A stretch of DNA of 64,000 nucleotides, from assembly GCF_002159335.1 (NCBI RefSeq), contig NZ_NFHP01000005.1, forward strand, positions 62,001 to 126,000, given 5' to 3'. The translations under genes were made by a program, and so were the position numbers. Each line of letters opens with the position of its first letter. Position 1 is the first letter of the stretch. Positions 18,705 to 28,097 of the stretch are shown here, one piece after another. Below the pieces are notes generated by a model. That model saw only the letters and a list, made by a program, of their open reading frames with translations. It did no database searches and was not told the DNA's origin. The DNA comes from Collinsella sp. An7. GTDB taxonomy: Bacteria; Actinomycetota; Coriobacteriia; Coriobacteriales; Coriobacteriaceae.

Positions 18705-18740
18705 TTTTGAGGGCGGACGGTCCGCTTTGTCGCCAGAAAA

Positions 18741-18828
18741 AGTTAGGTACCCGGCCATTACACCAGCGGCAAATCGTGGGTGATTTTGCACCCGATTTGA
18801 CGCTCATGTAATGACCGGGTACCTAACT
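18741..18828. repeat. 88-bp long-arm inverted repeat
   Basis: Outer arms (GTTAGGTACCCGG...) of about 22 bp have one mismatch. They continue into a second paired section (AAATCG..GGGTG / GCACCC..ATTTG), so nearly the whole element folds as one hairpin. There is no T-run. Located between two R repeats in the 18656-18980 gap, which has no gene. Confidence 0.8.
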
Positions 18829-18841
18829 ATCAGGGTGGGAG

Positions 18842-18878
18842 AATGGGTCATTTGGGGACGTGTTCCATCTGACCCATT
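18842..18878. repeat. R-family hairpin repeat
   Basis: AATGGGTCA...TGACCCATT ends around TTTGGGGACGTGTTCC. A direct copy of the 18672-18704 element, upstream of the HAD phosphatase gene. Confidence 0.85.
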
Positions 18879-18980
18879 TCGCTCGGCAGGCGCCTTGGAT
18901 TTTGCCGTGAGGTCCATCCCTGCCCCACTTCTCCCTATACTGATGGGTGACGTTGAACCCCCTTTTGAAAGGACGCTTTG

Positions 18981-19817
18981 ATGTACCGCCTGATCGCCTC
19001 CGATATGGACGAGACCTTCCTCGGTGCCGGACATCGCCTGCCCGAAGCCAACGTCCACGCCCTCGAGCGCCTCCACGAGCTCGGCGTGCTCTTTGTCCCG
19101 AGTTCCGGCCGCCCCTACGGCTCCATTGTCGAGAGCTTCAACGGCGTTGACCCGCGCCTCTTGGAGAACACCTACGTCATCTCGTATAACGGTGGATTCA
19201 TCAACCGCTTTGGCGACGAGAAGCCCCTCATCTCCACCACGCTCGACCGCAAGATCGCCGAGCGCATCTACGATATCGCCCTCGAGCGTCACCAGTGCGT
19301 GCACGCCTACACGCCGAGCGGGCGCATCCTCATCCAGTTTGCGCCTGAGTTTGAGCGGGAGCACATCCGCGGCATCTCGGGCGTGGAATACGTGGACGAC
19401 GGCTGGCGCGATCTCGGATTTGTGGGCGACGAGGCAATCGTGAAGATGATTCTCATGGACCCGGACTTCGATGCCGTGAAGCGCCTTGGCGACGAGGTCA
19501 TGGCCGAGTTCGCCGGCGAGCCGCTCGAGGTGACCTACTCCTCCAACCGCTACGCCGAGTGCATGCCCGCCGGCGTGAACAAGGGCACGGGCCTCGCTCA
19601 TCTGGCGGAGCTGCTGGGGATCGACATGGCCGAGACCATCGGTGTGGGCGACTCGGCAAACGACCTCGCCATGATCCAGATGGCGGGACTCGGCGTGGGC
19701 GTGGCCAACTCCACCGACGACATCCGCCCCTTCTGCGATCTTATCCTCGACACCGACTGCGAGGCGGGCGCCTTTGAGGAGCTCGTGTCGCGCGTCATCG
19801 AGCCTGAGCACCGCTAA
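18981..19817 (+). CDS. Cof-type HAD-IIB hydrolase
   Basis: A 278-residue cytosolic sugar-phosphate or phospho-metabolite phosphatase. HAD motif I is ASDMDETFLG at residues 7-16 (catalytic Asp pair), motif II SSGRP near residue 43, and motif IV GVGDSANDLAMI near residue 220, with a type IIB cap between. ATG 18981 follows GAAAGGA by seven bases; a TTG directly before it is less likely. Substrate unknown. The gene stands alone, with repeats upstream. Confidence 0.88.
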   Translation: MYRLIASDMDETFLGAGHRLPEANVHALERLHELGVLFVPSSGRPYGSIVESFNGVDPRLLENTYVISYNGGFINRFGDEKPLISTTLDRKIAERIYDIALERHQCVHAYTPSGRILIQFAPEFEREHIRGISGVEYVDDGWRDLGFVGDEAIVKMILMDPDFDAVKRLGDEVMAEFAGEPLEVTYSSNRYAECMPAGVNKGTGLAHLAELLGIDMAETIGVGDSANDLAMIQMAGLGVGVANSTDDIRPFCDLILDTDCEAGAFEELVSRVIEPEHR

Positions 19818-19942
19818 GGGCAGCCGGGGTCCGGCAGGGCCCGACCGGTAGCGCGCGCCTGCGCATCGACGAGCGTGCGATGCCCGGACGACCCCCCCCG
19901 GCAGCCCCTCCCCCAACCATCGCGCGACGCATCGCGCACACA

Positions 19943-19984
19943 GAGCGAGCCCCGCTTCTCGTTGCCGAGAGGCGGGGCTCGCTC
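19943..19984. terminator. Strong GC hairpin
   Basis: GAGCGAGCCCCGC pairs with its complement GGCGGGGCTCGCTC about 125 bp after the HAD gene. No T-run follows, so it could be a terminator or another repeat. It is the main structure in the 19818-20239 gap, together with the hairpin at 20033-20072. Confidence 0.5.
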
Positions 19985-20032
19985 CACCGTGATTCGTTCA
20001 TCGCACAGAGGGGAGGGATGCGATGGAAACGG

Positions 20033-20072
20033 GACGGAGTTGGTTCTTTCATCGCCTGGTACCTGCTCCGTC
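20033..20072. repeat. Imperfect hairpin, GACGGAG...CTCCGTC
   Basis: A 40-bp element with 7-bp outer arms and partly matched inner bases (TTGGT / GGTACC). Starts within GGGACGGAG, resembling the GGGAC-type ends of other hairpin repeats in the window. Single copy here. Confidence 0.4.
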
Positions 20073-20239
20073 GTTGAGTTAACTATAGCAAACTATTTGA
20101 GGTCGGCACCGAACCGCTCGGCGCTCCACGCTCTCTCCATAAGTTAGCCAACGTTTACATTTATACCGGCACGCCGCGGGCTGGCGCCGCTTGCTAGAAT
20201 CAGCGTATCGGGCACCATCGCGGCAAGGGAGACGAGGGC

Positions 20240-20563
20240 ATGGCAAATGAGGGGTTCTTTGAGCGGGTCTACGAGGTTGTAGAGCAGATCCCCGAGGGCA
20301 TGGTCGCGACCTATGGACAGGTCGCCCGTCTGGTGGGCGAGCCGCGCAAGGCGCGCTTTGTGGGCTACGCGCTCCACAGCAATCCCCGTCCGGGCATCGT
20401 TCCCTGTCACCGCGTTGTCTTTGCCGACGGAAGCATCTGCGAGGGCTTTGCCTTTGGCGGCAAAGAGGTCCAGCGGGTCCTGCTCGAGGGCGAGGGCGTC
20501 GTGTTTGCAGATGACGACCATGTGGACCTCAGCGTCTCCCGCTGGCCCGCCGGGCTCGCCTGA
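20240..20563 (+). CDS. MGMT-family DNA-binding-domain protein
   Basis: A 107-residue protein equal to the C-terminal DNA-binding and active-site domain of O6-alkylguanine-DNA alkyltransferases (COG3695-like). It has IPEGMVATYGQVARLVG (DNA-binding helices) and the reactive-cysteine motif PCHRVV at about residue 55. Because the cysteine is present, it is not the PWHRV alkyltransferase-like type. It lacks the usual N-terminal domain and the full C-terminal tail. It may repair or only recognise alkylated guanine. GGGAGACGAGGGC upstream supplies the ribosome site. Confidence 0.85.
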   Translation: MANEGFFERVYEVVEQIPEGMVATYGQVARLVGEPRKARFVGYALHSNPRPGIVPCHRVVFADGSICEGFAFGGKEVQRVLLEGEGVVFADDDHVDLSVSRWPAGLA

Positions 20564-20602
20564 TTCCGAGGCTGTAGGGCGACAGCAGGCCATAGCCGCG
20601 TG

Positions 20603-20698
20603 GCGTCGGGGAAGGCCCCGGGTGTTCTCCGGCGCGAGTCGCAGCGCGAGGCCGAAGGCCGCCGAGCGCGGGAGCGTGCCCGGGCCCGTCCTCGACGC
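20603..20698 (+). repeat. Y-family three-way hairpin element (copy a)
   Basis: A 96-bp element with a 34-bp core at 20634-20667 (GCGAGTCGC...GCCGCCGAGC). The core forms two small hairpins with 3-nt loops, TCGC-AGC-GCGA and GGCC-GAA-GGCC. The flanking arms (GCGTCGGGG.../...CTCGACGC) pair with each other but share no sequence with the other copies at 22441-22528 and 61649-61742. It lies 26 bp past the lactate permease stop. Confidence 0.8.
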
Positions 20699-20724
20699 AT
20701 GGGCAAGCGGACAGAGCGATTGGA

Positions 20725-22356
20725 CTACACGAGCGCGGCGCCACCGAGTGCGATCGCGGACATCACCACCAGAAAACCGAGCGCATACGGCAGCACCGAC
20801 CGCAGCAGCTCCGCGTCCTTGCCCGTTACGCGCACCGCGGCAAGCCCGATAGCGAGCGTTTGCGGCGAGAGCATCTTTCCTGCTGCCACGCCGAGCGAGT
20901 TGAGGGCGACCGTCCACGTGGGGTTAATGCCGAGGGCCTCGGCGGCCTCTGCCTGGACCTGGCCAAACAGCATGCCCGAGCTCGTGCCCGACCCGGTGAC
21001 GAAGGTCCCCACCATGCCGATCCACGGGGCGATGAGCGGATAGAGCCCGCCCGCCACGCCGATGCAGAAGGCCGAGATGGCCGAGATCATCCCCGCGTAC
21101 CCCATAACTTTGGCGCAACCGAGTACGGCGAGCATGGTGATGACCGTCGGGAGCATCTGGCGCACCGTGGCGGCAAAGACGCTCGCCATCTGCCGGGGCG
21201 ACGCGCCCTGGATAAACCCGCCCACAAGGGCCGCCACCATGATGAGCACGCCGGGCGTGTTGACCCAGCTAAACGAAAGAGCGCCCGGGTTAGGACCCGC
21301 GTAAACCGTCACCGTGGACGAGAACGCGGCGAGCGCCTCGTGCACAGGCGGCACGAGCTGCGAGGTGCCGAGCAGCAGCACAAAGATGAGGATGAAGCAC
21401 GACCACGCCCGCAGGGCAACCGGTAGAGTGAGCGGCTCGGCGGCGGTTGCAGCGGACGACGCGCCGGCAGAGGCGGAGGCACCCTCCCCGGGAAGCGCAG
21501 AGCTGCTCATCTGAAACGCCGGGTCGAGCTTGCCCGAGCGCTCGGCCACCCGCCCGAGCGCCGCGGTGACGCCGAGCGAGCAGATGCTCCCCACCACCAC
21601 GGTGAGCTCGGGCCCCACCAGCGCCGCCACCGCGAGCGCGGGCAGCGTAAAGGAGAGCCCCGCCGCAAGCGCCACGCCCGCAACACCGCGCAGACGCGCC
21701 GAGACCGGCACCTTCTCCCCCGTCTGGCCGATGCCGCCCGCCACGAGCACGATGAGGAAGGGCGCCGCCATGAAGAACGGCGTGAGCTGCACCATCTGCG
21801 TAAAGGCGAGCGAGGTGGGACTGAGCCCCACCAGGTCGGCGAGCGAGACCGTGGGGATGCCGATGGAGCCGTAGGGCGTGGGCACCCCGTTGGCGAGCAG
21901 GCACATGAGGACCGCGGCAAGCGGCGGGTAGCCGAGCCCCGCAAGCATACCGGCGGGAATCGCCACCGCGGTGCCAAAGCCCGCCATGCCCTCCATAAAG
22001 CCGCCGAAGCACCAGGCCACAAGGAGCGCGAGGATGCGCCGGTCGCTCGACACCGAGCAGATCATCCGGCCGATGGTGTCCATGGCGCCCGTGCTCACGC
22101 ACAGGTTGTAGGTAAAGACCGCCGCGATAATGACGATGACGATGGGCCAGAGCGCCATGAGAAAGCCCTCCAGAACAGCCGTCCCCACATAGGTGAGCGG
22201 CTGGTGCCACCACAGGACGGCAAGGAGGCAGGCGATGACGAGCGAGCCCAGCGCCGCGCGCCAGGCAGGCCACTTGAGAAGGAGCAGCACCGCCACGAGC
22301 CACAGGATCGGGGCGAGGGCGAGCACAAAGGAGAGGGCGTCCATACGAGGTTCCAT
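20725..22356 (-). CDS. lctP: L-lactate permease
   Basis: A 543-residue, roughly 13-span membrane protein of the LctP/LldP family, exchanging lactate (or glycolate) with protons. Typical are the N-terminal FVLALAPILWLVAVLLL, the GGFMEGMAGFGTAVAIPAG loop near residue 120 and a similar VTGSGTSSGMLFG loop near residue 465. In a fermenter it could export or import lactate. Start is uncertain between 22356 and 22344; the second has a GGATGG at better spacing. The gene is bracketed by two Y-family hairpins in opposite orientation. Confidence 0.92.
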   Translation of the reverse strand: MEPRMDALSFVLALAPILWLVAVLLLLKWPAWRAALGSLVIACLLAVLWWHQPLTYVGTAVLEGFLMALWPIVIVIIAAVFTYNLCVSTGAMDTIGRMICSVSSDRRILALLVAWCFGGFMEGMAGFGTAVAIPAGMLAGLGYPPLAAVLMCLLANGVPTPYGSIGIPTVSLADLVGLSPTSLAFTQMVQLTPFFMAAPFLIVLVAGGIGQTGEKVPVSARLRGVAGVALAAGLSFTLPALAVAALVGPELTVVVGSICSLGVTAALGRVAERSGKLDPAFQMSSSALPGEGASASAGASSAATAAEPLTLPVALRAWSCFILIFVLLLGTSQLVPPVHEALAAFSSTVTVYAGPNPGALSFSWVNTPGVLIMVAALVGGFIQGASPRQMASVFAATVRQMLPTVITMLAVLGCAKVMGYAGMISAISAFCIGVAGGLYPLIAPWIGMVGTFVTGSGTSSGMLFGQVQAEAAEALGINPTWTVALNSLGVAAGKMLSPQTLAIGLAAVRVTGKDAELLRSVLPYALGFLVVMSAIALGGAALV

Positions 22357-22440
22357 CCGTCGAGGTGAAGCGCCGCGGGGCGCCGTCGAACAGCAGAAGG
22401 ATAGCGCAGTTTGGTGCCCCGAGACATGGGTTCCCGAAAC

Positions 22441-22528
22441 GCCGGGGCGTCCGAAGGCCCCCGCTGCGCTCGGCGGCCTTCGGCCTCGCTTCGCGACTCG
22501 CGCCGCGGGGGCCTGCGGACACCCGGGC
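22441..22528 (-). repeat. Y-family three-way hairpin element (copy b)
   Basis: Core at 22468-22501 on the minus strand, differing from copy a by three bases and from copy c by one. Arms CCGGGGCGTCCG-AGGCCCCCGC and GCGGGGGCC..CGGAC.CCCGG pair with each other but differ from the other copies. It lies 85 bp upstream of lctP; most of the 22357-22690 gap is this element plus the leader of the flippase gene. Confidence 0.8.
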
Positions 22529-22690
22529 GCACGTCCTTCAAGAGAGAGATGTCAACAAAAAGATACTCGTCGGCGCTCGGAGCGGAGTCGGACCCACCTC
22601 GATGAACAATCGTCGCAGTTCTACCGCTCGCGGCTTGGCGCGCGTGGTCGGCGCTATACTGGTGCGCCAGTCAAAACGCAAAGGAGCCCC

Positions 22691-24160
22691 GTGGCACGCC
22701 TTCCCTTTATGCAACCCGGGCACGAGCCCCATCATCGCCCTGCCCCTAAAGATGCCCAGCCTGCGGCCGATGCCGTGGCACCGCACTCCACAGCCGAACG
22801 CGCGCCGCGCCACCGCGAGGAGCCGCCGCTTGTCGCACGCATCGTCAACGACTGGTGGACGCGCCTCCTCGAGGCCGTCTACCAGGGCTCGCTCAGCAGC
22901 CAAGAGGAGCGCTACGACGCCCACCGCAGCGGGCGCGACTACCTCTGGAACACCCTCGGCACCACGAGCTGGGGCCTCACCTTTCCCTTCCTCACCGTCG
23001 TTGCCACGCAGCTCGCCGGCACCGAGCAGGCGGGCATGTTCTCGATGGCCTTCGTGGTGGGCACGCTGCTCATGATCGCCACCTACTACGGGGTGCGCAC
23101 CTTCCAGGTCTCGGACCTCGACGAGGCGGTCTCCTTTGCCTCCTACCGCGTGCAGCGCTGGATCGTGGCGGCAATCGCGCTCGTCGTAGGCCTCCTCTAC
23201 GGGGCGCTCCGCGGATACGACGCCTACATGATGACCATCTGCGCAGGAGTCTTTGTCTATAAGCTCATCGACGGCGTTGCCGACGTGTACGAGGGGCGCC
23301 TCCAGCAGGCCGACAAGCTCTACCTCGCCGGCATCTCGCAGACCGTCCGCTCCGTCGCTACGGTTGCCGCCTTTGCGCTCGCACTCTTCCTCATGCGGAG
23401 CCTCGCCGTCTCGGCCGTAGTCATGGCTATCGTGGCGGTCGCATCGCTCGTGCTCGTAACGCTGCCGCTCGCACTCCTCGAAACCGAGAAATCGCGACCT
23501 GCACGCGTCGACGAGGTTGCGGGGCTCTTTCGCCAGTGCTTCCCGCTCTTCTGCGCGCTCTTTCTCTTCAACCTCATCGAGAGCGTGCCCAAGTTTGTGA
23601 TGGAGGGCGCGCTCGCCTACGACAACCAGCTCTACTTCAACGCGCTCTACTTCCCCGCACAGGGCATCCTCCTCACCGTGGGATCGCTCTACAAGCCGCA
23701 GCTCCGGCGACTCGCGAGCATCTGGGCGAGCCCGCGCCGGCGGCGGCGCTTCGACCTCATCATCGTCGCCGTGATGGGCGTGATCCTGGCGATCACCGTG
23801 GTCATGGCGCTTGTTATGCACTGGATCGGGCTCCCTGTCATGAGCGTGCTCTACGGGGTCGACTTTGGGCGGTTCTCGCTGCTCGCGACGCTCATGGTCG
23901 CAGCGGGCGGCGTTACGGCGGCGATCGACTTTCTCTATGCCATCATCACGGTGCTCAGGCGCCAAGAGGGCGTCATGCGGCTGTATCTCATAGCCACGGT
24001 GGCATCGTTTGCGCTCTCGTTTGTGCTCGTCAACTTCATCGGCCTCACGGGCGCCGTGGTGAGTTATCTGGGCACGATGGTGCTCTTGCTGGCGCTGCTC
24101 GTGCTCGAGTACGCGCACATCCGCCAGGCGATCGCCCGGGAGCGGAACCCGTTCTCGTAG
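22691..24160 (+). CDS. Polysaccharide flippase-like membrane protein (MOP superfamily)
   Basis: A 489-residue protein with a charged N-terminal tail of about 75 residues (Pro/His-rich, then VARIVNDWWTRLLEAVYQG) and about 12 membrane spans from residue 90 on. The pattern resembles Wzx/MOP-family exporters of lipid-linked sugars; I see no residue-level motif that fixes the substrate. GTG 22691 is chosen because AAAGGAG lies four bases before it; ATG 22709 is an alternative. A -10-like TATACT is at 22655-22660. It could act with the WecA/TagO-type enzyme 5 kb upstream, which is inference. Confidence 0.75.
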   Translation: MARLPFMQPGHEPHHRPAPKDAQPAADAVAPHSTAERAPRHREEPPLVARIVNDWWTRLLEAVYQGSLSSQEERYDAHRSGRDYLWNTLGTTSWGLTFPFLTVVATQLAGTEQAGMFSMAFVVGTLLMIATYYGVRTFQVSDLDEAVSFASYRVQRWIVAAIALVVGLLYGALRGYDAYMMTICAGVFVYKLIDGVADVYEGRLQQADKLYLAGISQTVRSVATVAAFALALFLMRSLAVSAVVMAIVAVASLVLVTLPLALLETEKSRPARVDEVAGLFRQCFPLFCALFLFNLIESVPKFVMEGALAYDNQLYFNALYFPAQGILLTVGSLYKPQLRRLASIWASPRRRRRFDLIIVAVMGVILAITVVMALVMHWIGLPVMSVLYGVDFGRFSLLATLMVAAGGVTAAIDFLYAIITVLRRQEGVMRLYLIATVASFALSFVLVNFIGLTGAVVSYLGTMVLLLALLVLEYAHIRQAIARERNPFS

Positions 24161-24245
24161 GCGCGGCTCATAGCAGGTGCGGCGACACTCCCGCCGGCAC
24201 AGGCGCAGCGATCACGCAACCGCGCCCCGTGCGACACACAGCCTT

Positions 24246-25085
24246 CTACTCGCCGCTCTTGATCGTGGCGTAGAACGTCTCGCCGTCGTCGAGACGCATG
24301 ACCCCCACACGGCCCCGACCCGCACCGGCGGCGGCAGAGCAGTCGATGTCGATGCGGTCGGGCACGCCGCCCGTCTCGTCCGAGGCGCCCACGCGCACGA
24401 TGCACCCGAGCCCCTCCTCCGTGGCGCCCGACGTCTCCGCACGGTCGGCATAGTAGTCGATATAGATCGAGGGCGTGTGCCCGGCTATCACCACCGGCCC
24501 CTGCCCGTCGGTGCCCACGAGCCCCGTAGGAGTCCCCCAGAACTCGGCGCGCGTCCACAGAAGCGTTTCGGGATCCTGATGGGCCATCATGGCGCGAAGC
24601 TCGTCCTCCGTCGCCTTGGCCGCGCCCGCGCCATCCGACACGTCAACACCCGCCGTGGCGAGAAAGCCGCGCGCCTCGAGCGCGTCGATTCCCGCGTGGA
24701 CGAGAATCCAAAACCGCCCCGCGCACGAGACCACCTCAAAGAGCGGCAGCTGCCCGATCCAGTCAACAAGCTCGCGGCACGTGTCGGGCGCGAGGTGGTC
24801 GAGCCCCTCAGCCGTGGTGGAGCCGCCGTTCATGGCCCATACAAACCCGTCGATCTCACCTGTGGCGGTGAGCACATCGAGGAGCATGCACTCGTGGTTG
24901 CCCATGAGCACATGGGCGCCGGGGATGCTCCGCACGAGGTTGATAACGCCGATGGGGTCGGGCCCGCGGTCGACCATATCGCCGAGAACGTAAAGCTCGT
25001 CGTCCACGCCGAGTGCGGCAAGCTCGAGCGCGCGGTCGAGTGCCCGCACGTGCCCGTGGGCGTCGGATGTCACATAGATTGCCAT
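24246..25085 (-). CDS. Calcineurin-like metallophosphatase
   Basis: A 279-residue phosphoesterase with the dimetal motifs in order: SDAHGH (residues 7-12), LGDMVDRGPDP (about 34), GNHECML (about 60), VHAG (about 125) and AGHTPS (about 205). This layout is that of PPP-type phosphatases such as PrpE and ApaH, so targets could be phosphoproteins or dinucleoside polyphosphates. ATG 25085 follows GGGAGG by five bases. A perfect -10 (TATAAT, minus strand 25148-25153) sits upstream. Substrate unknown. Confidence 0.85.
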   Translation of the reverse strand: MAIYVTSDAHGHVRALDRALELAALGVDDELYVLGDMVDRGPDPIGVINLVRSIPGAHVLMGNHECMLLDVLTATGEIDGFVWAMNGGSTTAEGLDHLAPDTCRELVDWIGQLPLFEVVSCAGRFWILVHAGIDALEARGFLATAGVDVSDGAGAAKATEDELRAMMAHQDPETLLWTRAEFWGTPTGLVGTDGQGPVVIAGHTPSIYIDYYADRAETSGATEEGLGCIVRVGASDETGGVPDRIDIDCSAAAGAGRGRVGVMRLDDGETFYATIKSGE

Positions 25086-25535
25086 GTGCGCCTCCCTGCC
25101 TGCCGCAACCCGAGCCCGCGGCAACGACGCCGCGAGGCCTCCGCCCCATTATACGACCCGCACCGGCGGGCACAGGCTCCACGCCCGCCAGCGGCAACGG
25201 TCACAAGGCCGGCACGGCGCCGTCACGCCAACGTCACAACCCGCCGGCAAGAAACGCCCGCGGCCGCGGCGCCGCACACGCCCGCTCCCGCCACGCGTCC
25301 GTCATGCCCTGCCCGTACATCCGCCTGCTCACGCCCGCCTCCCGGAGCCGCCTCACGCCGCGCAGAGCCTGCCGACCGCCCATCCCAGCGCGTTACCGCT
25401 CGGTTAACCACGAGGGCCCACCCCCGCCCTCCCTGCACGACGGAGGCGCTTCCGTTAGTATGCTGGGGTACGCTGCGGCCATGCGCCGCGCGACCGTACA
25501 CCAACCGCCGGACGCACCCGGCACAAGGAGCCGTC
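25086..25535. other. Divergent promoter region without genes
   Basis: 450 bp of GC-rich DNA between the metallophosphatase gene and serC. It holds TATAAT for the leftward gene (25148-25153) and a -10-like TAGTAT near 25456 for serC. No hairpin family or open frame with a ribosome site was found. Confidence 0.5.
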
Positions 25536-26633
25536 ATGGCACGAGTCTTCAACTTCTCTGCAGGGCCCTCGACCCTCCCCGAACCGGTCCTCGCCGAGGT
25601 CCAGTCCGAACTCCTCGAATACGGCGACACCGGCATGTCCGTCCTCGAGATGAGCCACCGATCGGCCGCCTACAGCCAGATCATCGAAGATGCCGAGACC
25701 ACCCTCCGCCGGCTCGTGGGCATTCCCGATAACTACCGGGTGCTCTTTCTCCAGGGCGGCGCCACGCTGCAGTTTGCCGGCATCCCCATGAACCTCATGC
25801 GCACCGGGCGTGCGGGCTACCTCGTAACGGGCCTCTTCTCGCGCCTCGCCCAAGAGGAGGCCGAGAAGTACGGCACGGTGGAGGTGCTCGCCTCAAGCGA
25901 GGCCACCGGCCACGACCGTATCCCCGACCTCGGCCCCGTTGCCGAGCGCTGCCAGGCGGGCGACCTCGACTACGTCTACATCTGCCAGAACAACACCATC
26001 TACGGCACGCAGTACCGCGAGCTCCCCGACACAGGCGACGTGCCGCTCGTGGCCGACGTCTCGAGCTGCTTTCTCATGCAGCCGCTCGATGTCACGCGCT
26101 ACGGGCTCGTCTACGCGGGCGCTCAGAAGAACGCCGGCTGCGCGGGCACCACGGTGGTCATCGTGCGCGACGACCTCGTGGGCGAAGGTCCCGCCTGCCC
26201 GCTCACGCCCTCGTATATGAGCTACCGGCGCCAGGCGGACGCCCACTCGATGATGAACACCCCCAACACCTTTGGCATCTACCTCTCGGGCAAGGTCTTT
26301 CGCTGGGCAGAGCAGGAAGGCGGGCTCGAGGCGCTCGAGCGCCGCAACCGCGAGAAGGCGCGCATCCTCTACGACTTCCTCGACCGCAGTCGCGTCTTTC
26401 ACCCGCACGCGCAACCCTCCTCCCGCTCGATTGCCAACGTCACCTTCCGCTGCGACACCGCCGAGCTCGACAACGCCTTTATCGCGGGCGCCCGGGAGCG
26501 CGGCATCGAGGGCGTGAAGGCGCACCGATCAACGGGCGGCATGCGCGCGAGCATCTACAACGCCGTCTCGCTCGAGGCGGTGCAGGCGCTCGCCGCCTAC
26601 ATGGAGGAGTTTGAGCAGGCGCACCGATCGTAG
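25536..26633 (+). CDS. serC: Phosphoserine aminotransferase
   Basis: Converts 3-phosphohydroxypyruvate and glutamate to phosphoserine (PLP-dependent). The 365-residue chain starts with FNFSAGPSTLPEPVL, has FLQGGATLQF for PLP phosphate binding (about residue 72), the lysine in YAGAQKNAGCAG (about 195), and HRSTGGMRASIYNA at the C-terminus. ATG 25536 follows AAGGAG by five bases. First of three genes (serC, serA, DUF1015) in one direction. Confidence 0.95.
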   Translation: MARVFNFSAGPSTLPEPVLAEVQSELLEYGDTGMSVLEMSHRSAAYSQIIEDAETTLRRLVGIPDNYRVLFLQGGATLQFAGIPMNLMRTGRAGYLVTGLFSRLAQEEAEKYGTVEVLASSEATGHDRIPDLGPVAERCQAGDLDYVYICQNNTIYGTQYRELPDTGDVPLVADVSSCFLMQPLDVTRYGLVYAGAQKNAGCAGTTVVIVRDDLVGEGPACPLTPSYMSYRRQADAHSMMNTPNTFGIYLSGKVFRWAEQEGGLEALERRNREKARILYDFLDRSRVFHPHAQPSSRSIANVTFRCDTAELDNAFIAGARERGIEGVKAHRSTGGMRASIYNAVSLEAVQALAAYMEEFEQAHRS

Positions 26634-26708
26634 CAGGGGAGCTTTTCGAATCCCCCTCCCCCGCAGCGCGCTCCGCCCAGGCCACCCTCACCGAAAGGAC
26701 CCCTCATC

Positions 26709-27872
26709 ATGCGCTATATCAAGACTATCGACGACATCACCAAAGACGGCACCGTGGAGTTTGGCGCCGGGTACGGCTTTGTGGACGACGCGGCCGAGGC
26801 CGACGCCATCCTCATGCGCTCCACCGACCTCCACGGTTACGACCTGCCCACCTCCGTCCGCGCCATCGCGCGCTGCGGCGCGGGCGTCAACAACATCCCC
26901 ATCGAGGAGTACGCCCGCCGCGGCGTGGTGGTCTTTAACTCACCGGGCGCCAACGCCAACGCGGTGAAGGAGATGGTGCTCTGCATGATGATCCTCTCGA
27001 GTCGCGGGATCGTGCAGTCGATGGACTGGGTGCGCGCGCACGAGGCGGACCCCGATATCATGGTCGCAGCCGAACACGCTAAGAAGGCGTTCGTGGGGCG
27101 CGAGCTCAAGGGCAAGCGCGTGGGCGTCATCGGCCTGGGCAACGTGGGGTCCAAGGTGGCCAACGCCTGCGTTACGCTCGGGATGGACGTCTTTGGCTAC
27201 GATCCCTTTATCTCGGTCGAACACGCCTGGGAGCTCAGCCGCGACGTGCAGCGCGTGGGCACGCTCGAGGACCTCTGCCGCAACTGCGACTACCTCACGC
27301 TCCACGTGCCGAGCAAGGCCGACACCGTGCACATGATCGGCGCCGAGCAGCTCGACCTCCTCGCGCCGGACGCGGTGCTCATCAACTTTGCGCGCGAGAC
27401 CATCGTGGACGAGGAGGCCGTCGACGCCGCCCTGCGCGCAGGGCGCCTCGCGTGGTTTGCCACCGACTTTGCCACCCCGGCAACCGTCAAGATGCCGCGG
27501 ACCTTTATCACCACGCACTCCGGGGCGGGCACGGAGGAGGCCGAGGCCAACTGCGCCGACATGGCCATCTCCGAGCTCAAGGACTACCTCGAGAACGGCA
27601 ACATCGCCCACTCCGTCAACTACCCCTCCTGCTCAATGGGCAAGGCCCGCGCCGCGAGCCGCGTGGCCTGCCTGCACGCCAACGTCCCCAACATGATCGG
27701 CCAAATCACGGCCATCCTTGCGCACGACAACGCCAACGTGCAGCGCATGGTCAACGAGAGCGCCGGCGAGAACGCCTACACCATGTTCGACACCGACGAG
27801 CATCTGGAGCAGTCGACGATCGAAGAGCTCCGCAAGATCCCGGCCGTCTACCGCGTGCGCGTGATCAAGTAG
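26709..27872 (+). CDS. serA: 3-phosphoglycerate dehydrogenase with ACT domain
   Basis: Commits 3-phosphoglycerate to serine synthesis with NAD. The 387-residue protein has the Rossmann motif GLGNVGSKVANA at about residue 140, the catalytic arginine near RCGAGVNNIP, and a C-terminal ACT domain (about 315-387) beginning ASRVACLHANVPNMIG that may bind serine. It lacks the extra intervening domain of long SerA forms. GAAAGGA is the ribosome site. The 75-bp gap after serC suggests an operon. Confidence 0.95.
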   Translation: MRYIKTIDDITKDGTVEFGAGYGFVDDAAEADAILMRSTDLHGYDLPTSVRAIARCGAGVNNIPIEEYARRGVVVFNSPGANANAVKEMVLCMMILSSRGIVQSMDWVRAHEADPDIMVAAEHAKKAFVGRELKGKRVGVIGLGNVGSKVANACVTLGMDVFGYDPFISVEHAWELSRDVQRVGTLEDLCRNCDYLTLHVPSKADTVHMIGAEQLDLLAPDAVLINFARETIVDEEAVDAALRAGRLAWFATDFATPATVKMPRTFITTHSGAGTEEAEANCADMAISELKDYLENGNIAHSVNYPSCSMGKARAASRVACLHANVPNMIGQITAILAHDNANVQRMVNESAGENAYTMFDTDEHLEQSTIEELRKIPAVYRVRVIK

Positions 27873-28097
27873 GGGCACGCTCCCGGCTGACCGGGTTCCC
27901 GGCGCAAAACGACGCGGCAGCGGCGCAAGGTCTGGCGTGCGCAAAGACGCGGGCAGCGGCGCATCAGGAGCGCGTAAGGGATGCGGCCGCGTGTCGCGCC
28001 CGCACGTTGCCCCACCAGCCCCAACGCTACAATGGTGCTCATCTGCCGGACGTGCGGACGCATGCCCGTCCGGTGCACCCAACCCGAGAGGACACCC

